DNA from: Zhengitettix transpicula
Lineage: Eukaryota; Arthropoda; Insecta; Orthoptera; Tetrigidae
Assembly: GCA_037074705.1 (NCBI GenBank)
Contig: CM073591.1
Coordinates: 60,266,897-60,330,896, forward strand
Length of the DNA stretch: 64,000 nucleotides
Reading direction: 5' to 3'
Shown here: positions 1 to 12,400 of the stretch, in pieces
Layout: each line of letters begins with the position of its first letter
Numbering within the stretch: position 1 is the first letter of the stretch
Notes under the pieces: model-generated
The model's database searches: none
Told to the model about the DNA's origin: nothing
Seen by the model: only the letters and a program-made list of their open reading frames with translations
Position numbers and translations under genes: made by a program

Positions 1-147
1 TAAAAACCTCAATCGAAGAAGGTCTTGAAGGCTATACCGGAAAAAGACTATTCCGACTGTTTCGAGGACTGGAAAAAGCGATGGAAAAAGTGCGTTTCAT
101 CGGACGTGGATTTCTTTGAAAGGGATGAAATTGATTTGGAAGAATAA
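1..147 (+). pseudogene. Mariner-family transposase, C-terminal end
   Basis: Open frame from 4 to the TAA at 145-147 reads KPQSKKVLKAIPEKDYSDCF, then EDWKKRWKKCV and DFFERDEIDLEE. The IPxxxxxxCFEDWKKRWxKC...FFE block is the usual C-terminus of Tc1/mariner DD34D transposases. The TACTTTTTGTTCACA stretch near 182 resembles a mariner 3' terminal repeat. The rest is outside the window, so whether the copy is intact is unknown. Confidence 0.75.
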
Positions 148-462
148 ATAAAGAATTTATATTTTATAAATAAATTCACCATACTTTTTGTTCACAGTGG
201 TATGTGAATCTTGCCTAGGATTCGAGTGCACAACTAACCATTTGATTACATAATTTTCCTTTCAATATATATACAGCTCTCTTCGACCTGCTAAGACCGA
301 GATACTGATATAATTTTACTCGGATATAATCACAATTGTATTACGACTAATTATGCACATTGAAATTTTTTGCTTATCTATAGATTTCTAACTCCCATAA
401 AATGGAGTCCTTGAACATTTCGTTCACGGTAATCAAAAGATATTAAGTGTGCAAGAGGTTGC
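148..462. other. Left-edge spacer inside the peroxidase gene
   Basis: AT-rich DNA between the mariner end and peroxidase exon 7. Apart from the possible mariner terminus near 175-205, nothing coding or structured is seen. It belongs to the intron following exon 7. Confidence 0.5.
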
Positions 463-464
463 AC

Positions 465-3400
465 TTGCCGAGGAAGATGGGCAGCCACTCTCTGTAGGTG
501 ATGTGCTGGTGTTCTGCGATGAGAATGCGTCGGGCCTCTTGGTAGAGTCTCTCGTCATTCCAGTGCGGGTTCACGTGCGACAGCGCGTCAGCCAGGCGGT
601 TGTGTTCACGGAGCAAGACAATCTGAAGGATCGTCAGTTGCGGGTTCTGGTTCACACGTTGGTCACCTGCAAAGGAAAACATTGTTTAAATTGGACCTCA
701 TTACGGGACAAAATAAGGGCTCCAAATTATGCCCTGATACTGTAATTACAGTAAAACTAATTTTTATCCAACTAATTAAAGCGTTCCAACTTCAAAACTT
801 TACAGTTCAAGCATTAAGTCGTTTTTTTTAAAAAAAATTTAAGCCTGCCCTTCGTATGATGTCACTGTGAAACAGCTGTCTTTTTGAATGAATGTAGTGT
901 GTTGCAGGTGGCTCTTCTGCTCGATCATATAAGAGTAGTATCTGCTTTTTTGGACTTTTGCTTCGTGTGCGGTAAAGCACACACTAAGCGATCAAGAATA
1001 GCTGTAATTTTGTAGATGTCGCGAGTAATTCTGTCTTGTTGACGAACATATGTGAAAATAGTCATCGGTAATTCAACATAGGAGTTGTATCTCCTGTTTG
1101 ACTGTGGGATGCTGGCGTCTGAGACTGGAATTGTGACACACCCCAAAATTTAGAGACCATGACAGTAAGACACAAACTGAATAAGTAGCGATTGCCTAAT
1201 CTCAGCATTGGCTAATATATATGAGTATTATGAACTAACTGAAAAATATTTAAGTAAAATGTAGCAAAATAAAACAAATAGTAAATCTATATAATAAAAA
1301 AGAATGTATGTATGGATGTATTTACGTTAATTTCTATACAAATGTAAACGCGTGGACAGAATTCAACAAAATTGGTACAGATATTCTTAAAAAACACGAG
1401 AAACGGTACTGTGGGGGTGATAAACTCCTAGCATAGTAAGGAATTAATTATAATTGAAAAACGTGGCAATTTAGTGTTAAATAACTGCGCGTCATGACGT
1501 CATACGATAGAGAGACGTTACTACGCGCTGAACAAAGAAAATAGTCCCTTTTACCGTAATGAAATAAAGCAGGAATATTTAAATGGAATAAAAAGTATAA
1601 TTTTATCCAGCAATATTCCATAGAATGACGATAAAAAACAATACGAAATACTTTATGGTCCAATGTAAGTTAATTTTCGTGCCATATTAGTGACTCCAAT
1701 ATATCGATTATTTGTTTACATTGTGAATTTATCTAAGAATTTCATCATTCGTAATGTCTGAAGACTGAGAGATAATTATATCCAGCAAAACACTCAACGA
1801 GTATATTTAAGAAGAAATTCTGAGGGATGTTTGTTGGGACTGATGCAATAAAATTGTATTTTACAGTTTTTAAATTAATGCCCTATCGGTCGAAAGTGTG
1901 TATGGAACTAGAAACAGTTAGATTTAGGTTAAATCACTTCTTGACTAAAGATTAATATAGAAGTAAATACTTCTTCGGGTTTTTATAACTAAGTACAAGG
2001 GTAACGCCGGGCACCCGGCTAGTATATAATAAAACTCCTTTCATCGTTATGAAATTAACAGTTATGAAGTAATTAAATATATAGATGAATACATTTTTGG
2101 GAAAAATATTACATTTTTATTTGCGTTAAAATGAAATTAGTTATCAGTAAGGATCAGAACGAAAGATAAATCCATAGCAACATTGGAATTGGATTACCCT
2201 TTTCATGTAATGATCATATTTACTGGTCCTCTGACTTGTTGATTTGAAATTAGATTTTGAGGTGTATTCGCCCCCCCCCCCCACAAGTAAATAAACGTTC
2301 GGACTGATCGAGTAGACAGACGATTTCAAAACGCTCTATCCACATCAGAAAATATTCTAATGTAGGCGTCGGTAACAGTTGACAGTCAATCATAATCGGG
2401 TGCGTATTCGATATTCAGTACGTAGCGTTCGGTGACGAATGAAAAACGGAGTTTTTGATTTTTATTAATAGTTTATCTTAACTGATGCATTTCCAATAAA
2501 TGTTTAGAAGATAAGGAAAGTGTCTTTGTTAAGAATTCGAGAAGAACGTGACTTTCCGGGAATTCTGTTGGGATTGTGCCTTTTCAGGGTTCACACTATC
2601 ACTGTAAGGTCACACTGCAAGGCCAGCGGACACACGATCTAACCCAAAGTTCAACAAGGGTAAAGCCGGTCGTGAGAATCCGCTAACCAAAGTAAACAAA
2701 ACAGATGTAATCTGATTACGTCCTACTGCGGGATACTTCTTCAGCCTAGTATGTGGCAACGTATATACGAGACGTGTACGGAAAGTAAGTACCGTTTTGG
2801 AAAAATCACATGAAAACATTTTTTTTTTTAAAAAAAACCTTTTTTTTTTACATGAAAGTGCATTTCTGAAACAATTTCTCTACACAGAAAACCACATAAA
2901 AAGTAAGTTTCAACTGTGCTTGTCGTCATTGGCGGCATCTTTCTATGAAGAGGACATACAAAAGTTGGTTTCTCGTTATGACAAATGTCTGAACAATGGT
3001 GGCAAATATGTAGAAAAATAATTTAAGAAGTGCTCCTTCATGTAAAAATAAATTTTGTTCTGAAAAAAATGTTTTTATGGCTTTTTTCCCCCAAAACAGT
3101 AGTTACTTACAGACCTCATAATCTGCATTTAACGAGAACGACCAGTAAAAAATTATACTTCAAACCAATATGTTATTTTTGATATGTTGACATTTTTTTG
3201 CAATATTCCCAAAACTAAACTGATTTATTTACTCAATACCTTTAATAGTTAACATAATAATTTAAATCTTAGTTTTGAAATTGAACAGAATAAATACATG
3301 AATCTTTTTAGACATTTTTATAAATAAAATGAAAAAAATAGAAAATAATGAAGAGGAAAGATAACCAATTCAGACGAAAAGTTTATATAAATACCACACA

Positions 3401-6400
3401 ACGTTTCTGGGATCCTTGTACCTTTCGTCAGGTGGTAAGAAGAAGGGACAAGGATCCCAGAATCGTTGTGTGGTATTTATATTACCTTTATGTCTGAATT
3501 GGCTATCTTTCTTATTCACTTTGATAACTGCCAGTAATAATAAATTAATAACCAATTGGATCCAAAAATCAACATATTCTGGTAGAGTTCTCAATTACAT
3601 GTCCTACCAACCTATTTTCCAAAAGAAAGCTATTATTTTTAGTTTAGAACATAACGTTATTAAATTTTCCCATATTAAGTAACGTAGAGGTAATTTAATT
3701 ATTGTCAAGATTAATCTTTTACTAAATTCATATCCCCTTAAATTTATAAATAAGTACATTAAGGTCAGATTGAATAATAACTGGCATAAAAGTTACGATT
3801 TAAATAATAAAAATGATAATAAAAAATATAAAAAATTTGGACTTTTAGAAAATTATGGTGTCAGAATTATTTTTAAATCTCATAACTATTTAAACTCAGC
3901 AAAAAATATAGAGGACAAAATTGACATTTTTGATAAGAACAACGTAAATTAAAAAATTAAAAATTTGTTACAATTTGTAAACCGCATTCAACAATTTAAT
4001 TGAGTTTTTACTGGTCGTTCTCGTTTTAAATTGTGTATTTCGGTCACAGCAGCCAGCTGAGAACAGCCCTGACTATCAAAATTTTGATATCCAACAAGAT
4101 TTTTATTATTTGTTGTCTGCTAAATATTTCATAAAAATTTATTTTAATTATTGTATTTGTTTGGTTTTGTAGTGTAAAACGTCATACCAGAAGACGAAAC
4201 GTAGTGTAATTTCTATTAAATATATATATTTCTGATTTCAAAAATCTGTTGTTTATTTATAAACGTAGTAGAATTTAGGTTGATGAGGTGTTTTAAAGAG
4301 TTCAAACTAAACGATTGTAAATCCAGAAAAGTATATTTGGGAACATTTGCAATAGGTTGTTATAAAATAGTGTTGAGGGTTAAACGACTCGATTACATTA
4401 GGAGAGATATTCTGGTGACGATGTAGACCACCTTGGAGAAAAGGTGTGGGGTGTATGGTGGAGCATGCCTGAAGCACTGAGGAGTATGATAACAGTTCTC
4501 TGTCGAGAACGAAGTGTGAGACTGGAAAATTAAAGGACTCATTTTGGGGACTGTGTTAGTCGTCATATTCTGTCCTCGGTTTTCTTGGCCATTTTATTTT
4601 TAATAGAGAATGAAGCGATCCATGCATTTTATCCTATATAGTTGAATGATTTGGCGAAACAGGGAAAACACAAACACAAGATGATTCGAACCCCAAATTT
4701 TTTGAGAGTCCACCGCGGATTACGGGGTTGGAGAACCTCCAGAGCTACTGGGACGTTTTTTTTTCCTAGATACAAATTAATTCATAACATATATTTTACA
4801 GTGAAGTCGTACCTGTGACGTAACATGGTTCTCCGGGGGAGACATTGTCGCAGGATGCTGACTTGTTGGTCGTGGAAGGAGGGAACTGGCGTCCGTCACG
4901 GTTATCCACGTTGAGACGTCCGCCCTCGAAGAGCCTGAGCGACGCCGCGGTGTTCTGGTCTGATCCGTACACCAGCGACGCGTCCAGGTACGCCGTCACG
5001 GCACTCAGCTGCAACAAGACGAACAAGAGTCGTTCAGAGCAAAGAAGGCGCAGGCTCAAGCCTAAGATCTTGGACACTGACCTGTTGGGCTGGACCGTGC
5101 TGACACGCGTCCGTGGTGGTGCGCACGAAGTTCATGCAGCGGACCCCCGCGGGACCATAGTGAGGGTCGTTGGGAGGAATCTCGATGGGTAGGCACGAAC
5201 TCTCGTCCCTCAGTACGAAACTAGTCCCGTCAGAGCTGCAGCACTGCGTGGCGTGTGGCTCTGCGAACAGGAGGCACTACTCACTACAAAATTGTATTTT
5301 TATACTCAAATTCTCGATGAGGATTCAGTACAAGCGTATTAAATTGTACTAGCAAGAAAGGGGTTGTTCACATAATAATATCCAAAAGTTTACAGAAATG
5401 TCGTTTCACAGCTAAATAGTATAAACCAACATTACTGAAATTGACTTTACACGCACCAATAAATTATTTTGAACATATAAACAACGAAATATCATTTTTA
5501 GTAACTCACTGTGGGAACCATTGGTGAGAAAACGCGGGGCTAATTTGATTCAACTGATGCGACCGAAAGTAAGCAAACTCGGGGAGTTAATGTGGCACTC
5601 AATTCACTGTTTTGGGTGGTAATTAGAATCTCAATCCGTGCGAACCTTGATAGTAGTATAAAATGTGAGAAACGACGGTTGAACAGTCACTAATCTCTGC
5701 ATTTAGAAAGACAGTTCAGAATTCAGTAGTCATGAGTCTAGTTGCCAGAAAGCCGCTCAGTATTAGGGAGGAGATCGTAGACGCCAACCTATCATTGCGC
5801 CAGGATGCTTTGTAACATTTACCTCCAAACTGTTATCGGAAACCTTCGTATTAAAAAACTAAAAATTGCGATTGTTTAGTCGCTATCTTAAAAATGGCAT
5901 AATCTATAGTATATCGAGACGAAATAATAGTAACGTTGCTTGAAAACATAAAAAACTTCTAAGAAAATTATTTGTTGATATAATATTTTTAATTTACATT
6001 GTATTTTTTTATAAATCCAAGTATTAGATGAAACTATGTAAATTATCTATGTCACTCGAAAATTCAGGGACGTCGAAATCGTGTCCTGTAAAACTAATAG
6101 CTTGAAAGAAAGATTACTTTACGAAATACCTAAACCTTTATCAGTTAAATAATATATTAAGATATATAAATAATTTTAATTGATCAATATATACGTGAAA
6201 TTACAAGTGCAGTTCGACACGATTGTAAAAGTTTTATTTTTGTTACGGCACTCACTGGCCTGGGTTGTGCCTGCTGCCATGCTCATGTCGTGAGTGATGA
6301 TTTGTCCGTACTGCATGGTGAGCAGCGTCCATTGAGGATCCTTGATGTCCGCATCAGGGAAAAGCACGGAGCTGACCTGCCTGGGACTCGGAAGCTGACG

Positions 6401-9400
6401 ACTCGACTCCTGGGACCTGGCTGGTTCCCTTTCACCTGGAACACCAAATACATACCACCTGACGAAGATCTGTGGAGGAATATTCCTTATCGTTGTAAAT
6501 AGTTCAGGTTGCATTTGGGATTTCTATAAATTTCCTCCAACAAAAAATAACACATTAAAATAAGTAAAGAGTTACGTGTGAAATAATTCAGAAAATTAAT
6601 ATATGGATTCAGTAGCGTTTCTCCTAAAAGAAGGAAAAATTTTGGAATTTCGGAAGAAAGATACGGAAGTGGACATAATATTCTGACTATCCTAGTCATG
6701 GAAACCGAAATCGGTATAGTCGTAAAGGGATTCTTTACTGTTACTACTTCTTCATAAACCATGACACAAACTCTGGATATTCCATTAATTTTTATTACTA
6801 ACTTTTACATATTGCTGGAATAAATACTTATGTGTGCACACCCGAATATAATAAAATATACCTCACTTTCGTCAGGAACTTGAAGCTTCTATTCACTTTT
6901 TATTTAATTTTTTTTTAATAAATATTTTTTATATTTATATTATATTATGTTAATTGCTGATTTTTGTGCGTGTCCATTCCAGTGAGTTAAAATTAAAGTG
7001 CAATTTTTAAATAACCCTATTTAAGATGACGTGCTGTTCAAGGAACAGTTTTTGAGCGGCAGAGACCGGGTTTCTAGAAATGAAACGTTTGCTGGAAATT
7101 TCTTTCTAGAAATGAAATTATTAACGAACAGCGTGAAAGGGAAATTTCCGTTTAAGATCATCGGGATCTGTGGTCGTATAAGCCTCGACCTTGTTTTGGA
7201 AGCTGGACGTAAAAAAACGCCAGTGATCTTCAGCCTTCGAAACCGTAGAGTGTAACTCGTTTTAAAATGTAGTGAAACCCACAAAAAAATTATATTCCGG
7301 TAGGCGCCCATCAAATGCAATAGACGTTAAAGGTTGTCCTAGACAATTCACAAATAGCCTAGGAGGATCCATCCAAGCAGAACTCTCGTGCGGCGTATTG
7401 TCACGGATGTCTAGGCGACCAGAACATCCGGTAGAAGCGAGGTCAGGATAGACGAGAAAGATTAACATTTCCAAACTCAAAATAACTTCATCAATGCGCT
7501 GGGAAATATTCCACGCACATTCATTGTCACGCTTTCCGTTGTCTGATTTATGCAATTGGAAGATAAAGTAGTAAAACTTTAGTGAGGAAAAAGGTATGAT
7601 AGTAACAGTTACATGTCGTGTAATGTAAAATAAAAAAATGTGAGAGAGAAGTAATAAACCAAGATAAATTATGGATATGTTTACAACATAGAAAAAAATC
7701 ATTTGACTCAGCAATATCCTACACTTTCACCTACAAATAATAATAATCAGACAATAAAAATAATATTTATATAATGTTCTTAACATAATTATTAAGTATT
7801 AAATCATTTCAGTTTTCATGAATAATTTTCAAATGGATAAGAACTATTTTATTATTCTAAATAAATTGGTTTAACTAGTATGAATATTTACAAAATAAAT
7901 TTGAGAGTTCTCACCCGGAATAGTTCACGACTGCCATTTGCGTGAACAGATAGCGGATTTTTTTTATATTAATTATTCTTAACAGATGTTCAGTGCCTTA
8001 TTTTTGTCGCTAAATAATAAAATTTAAATTTCAAGTTTCTAATTCAATGAGTTGCAATATATTGTGTAATAATCAATTATATAACGTTAATTAAATAAAA
8101 GAATTAATTATTTACAAACAATATTTTTATTGTGGCAATAATTTAAAAACAATTACAAATTTAAAATATTAGATCTCAGGGTCTTCACTGGGTTTGATAA
8201 TGGACACATTAATTATGTTTAAAAATGTTATTAACAACAAATCACATTTAAAAGAAAAGAAATTTACTTGACAATTAAACTAGAACGAAATTTAAAATGA
8301 GAACGAAATTACGAAGTAAAGAGATTAGAACGAATTAACAATTTAAACGGAGAACAAAATCTGACGTCTATCTTTCAATTACGTTTACATAATTAATTAT
8401 TTTGTATTTTGTTACTCACATTTGACCAACATTCCAGCATACCTTTCGTTTTCGAAATACACTATTGCGGGATTTTACACTGATTCTAGCCAAAATTTTA
8501 TATGATGTCAGGAACTTGGATGATCCTCCCTTTTTGTTGTCAGCGACCTGTTGACTGCTTGCCTTACGCGAATTCCTTGGTCTGTAGATTTGCCAGTCTT
8601 TACTGCATTGAACTCAAACTGAAATTTTACTATTTCTGGCCGCCTATGGACACAAAACTGCTTTTACTTAGCAAGTTTCGACGTTATGCTTTCGTGAATG
8701 CTTTACTTTGTCCTCAGAAATGTCCAGGCACCAACCAACTCTGTTAAATTTCCAATCGCCGACTCTGTTGAATTATCCTCCAACTAACAGTTATACCTTG
8801 ACGATGTCTTTCCGCGAACTGAACTCTCGTCTTGCATTTTAGCGCGCAATGGGGATTTTCGGACCTTCCGACAAAGGAACAGAGCTGGGCTACATTGTCG
8901 GTATGTTCTGGAAACTCCGCCGCTACAAAGGATTTTTCAAACAATTAAATTTTTTATGTTCAAACAATTAATGTCCTAATTAATTGGCATTACAATTGTT
9001 TATCCAGTACAAATAATTAATGACGCTACTCAATTTTTGACAACATGATCCATTACTTATAGTACTTATGGTAGGAATGGGCCGGAAATTTTTTAGTCCT
9101 GAGTTGTATTGAAATTAACTTTACGAATAATGCAGAAACAAAGAACGCTTATTATTAGAACCCTTAATAATATCTATGTTTTTTTCTCTCTCTGCGTAAA
9201 ACCAAAATTGACGCGTGGGTAACTGTAGGAAAGAGTTTGCTTATTAATTGTAAAGCACAATGGAAGAAATGGGAACATTTGATGAAATAAATTTCTATCT
9301 GAAGTAGCAAAGTTGTAAAGACCTGACATGTATAAGAGAGCGTTTTGAGAACTAGTTGTGGAAGGTGTTTTGTCGGCAAAGGCGTTGGCGGGATAATAGC

Positions 9401-12400
9401 ATGGCTTCGTCTCGAGGGCAAAGGTCGTCTCACTGAGAAGCCGTTTACTTCACACGAAACTTCTGGTTTCACTTGTTCAGCAAACGTGATCAGTTCTGTT
9501 ATGTGACAGATAATCCTACGCCTCCACCTCTTTGGCCAGTTTAGAGCCACTGAACTTTTATTTACAAACAACTTAAGTAACGTTTCAGTCTCAATCTAAT
9601 TAAATAAAGACTGAAAGACAAAAAAGAAATAAGAAAAAAAAATTCTATTACTATTGGTTTAGGGAACTATACAATATTTCAAATTACAAATTTATATGAA
9701 CAATTTTAGAAACAAAAAATCGTAAACAGAATAATATCTCGTCTCAAGTTGCGTAAGAAATAATAGAATCTTTCCAACCAAATTATCTGATAAAAAATCC
9801 AAAAAATATAATGTCAAAAAGGAAACCGAAATTATTTTTCTGTCCTAAAAACGATTAATCAACACTACAATATTTCAAATAAATTAATTACAAACAATAT
9901 AATCCTTCAATGAGGTAAACATTATGTATTGTATAATCTGGTAAGTAATAATTTGAAGAAAAAAATTATGATAATTTTTTCTTTTAAATTATATGAAAAC
10001 TAATTTTCATCGCTATTTAATTATATTATTTTGGCTTAATATAACATCCTTTTATCACACAGGATTTATTCATACATACATTTTAATTCATCACAGTTCC
10101 TGGTATTATTGATGTAATTTTAATTCTCAATATTTAATAGTGTATATTTAATTTTTCTACTTCATAAAACATTTCTTTTGTTTACCGTTCACATTTCTGA
10201 TCATTAGTATTTGATGATTTTACAGATTTCTTCAATAAGAATAAAGATATTTTAACTCTATTATTATCTAAATTTCAATATTTGTTTGAAGGGCTTTATT
10301 TTTAATTCCGTCATTTTGAATATACTGTACTTATGATTTCTTCTTAATGAAGTATTTAAGGACTGAGATCAAATACTAGTTATGCTGCTTCTTTGTGTGG
10401 ACTCTGGTTATGCTAATGCTCAATTGTTAATCATTGGCCATCATCATACTTTGAAAAAGAAATTTATATGTATTGCCGTCAACTTATGGTGAATTTGGAT
10501 CAAATTATTAATTTTTTATAGTATGTTATGTGCTCTAATTGGCCAAAAAACAATTTGAAATAACGACAAAAACATTATGTCTAATATATTATTATATTAA
10601 TATGTGAATATTTCCAATTTTGATATTATTAAAATATCCCAATTTTTTATTTTCTAATTGTTTAATTTTCTCATATCTCATGATGATACCAACATTTTTA
10701 GTTAGATGATTTATTAAGATAAATAATATCTATTGAGTGTAATAAGTATAAGCACACATATCAATAAGTTTCAAGTTCCGTTATAGTAGAAACCGAACAA
10801 TTAAAGAAATATGTACTGATACGTAGCGCTGTTAACTAAAATATTTTTTTTAATAAATAAGATCGTTAAATATATCTTGTCATAATTAGAAACAGACGTT
10901 AAAATAAAATATCAAATATCGTTACCGTCTGCGTAGTTGGAGGTGAAGAGACGTTAAATATATCTTGTCATAATTAGAAACAGATGTTAAAATAAAATAT
11001 CAAATATCGTTACCGTCTGCGTAGTTGGAGGTGAAGAGACGTCCGTACTGCGTCATGGCGGCGCCCAGGGCAGGGTTGTTCGGATTGTTACACGACCCAT
11101 CTATGGAACGGTACTGGCTGTGGGGGCAGCTGCTCGGCCTCGCAGCGCATTGCCCCGTGAATGAGCTGTGAACACAAGTAACACGCCATATCTGTGGAAA
11201 TCTGCAGGATTCATGACTGGGCGCCAGGTAGCAAGCTCATTTTTCAAGCTCTCAAGACCTTTTAGTAATGGCGTAAATCGGCATATTTATCCAGAATATC
11301 GAATAGCCCTCCTTTTTGTCTCTTTCGTAGTGTTATTGTGCTGAGTGTGGAAATAATTCAGCCTTCGGTGCCGACTCCAGTGGCTATTGGAATAGTCGGC
11401 CAGCTGCCTCCTAAATTGGTCAAGGCACGGAGAGGGGAAAGCTGCGACCCCACAGCTCTCCCGCCATCGGAAGGGCGTGGGACAAGTACCAAATGCCCGA
11501 CCTTCCTGATGCAGGTTTTTCTAGGGTTTTCCCTGCATCACTTTTAGGCGAATTTCCGGGTAGAATCCTTAAACCATAGCCCGGGGGCCCTAGTTAACCC
11601 TTGGTTACCTTCCTCTACCCTTCCGCATCCCACCTTTCAGATCCCTTCCTATGCTATTATGGGGAGTTGTCACCATGCGGATTACCCTCATGTAGCCTGT
11701 TATCCTAGATAAAAAAAAAGCCTTTATTCGAACCCTCCTATAGGGGAACGGGGATACCTGGGTCCTGCATCCAGGGGAGGACAGAAGGGAAATTGTTCCC
11801 GCGAAACCATTACCCCTTCGAGTCTGACTCCAACGTGCGTCGGGTTGGGACGTGGATAAAGTCACAAACCAGCTGAGTTTATCGGATCCCGGAGGATAAA
11901 CCAGAACCCCGACGCACTCCGAGATACCCAGTTGTTCGAAGGACGGTCTTGGTCGGCCACGCGCATTACTCCGTTAGCGCTGTCGTGTCCAGGGTCGCCC
12001 CCTTACAGGGTGGAGTTGCACTTAGCCTTAGACGTTTGAAACTTGTCGGCACGTTCTATTTTCCCAGACTGGTTCTCAAGTTAGGGGCTATCTCGCTCTG
12101 ATAGCAACGGGCTATTGCTACGAGGAGAATTATGGCCAGGCGGTTACGTCGTCGCATAACTAAGAGAAGGAAACAAGTCCCCTAACCCTCGACACATTGA
12201 ACAACGTGAATTATTAATTTCTTATAATTACATTGCATGAAAAATTGTGGTTCGAATTAAATCTGTTATCGCAGACTACATGGTAACGCCGCAGTTAAAT
12301 GGCGTCTCGGTCTTTACATATCATCATATTATATTTATATTTTATAAAGACAATATTATAACTCCGATTTATACTATTATTTAATTAGATTTTTAGAATT

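Noticed and set aside
9164..9571. 135-codon minus-strand reading in intron 3
   Set aside because: No family resemblance; lies in intron sequence.
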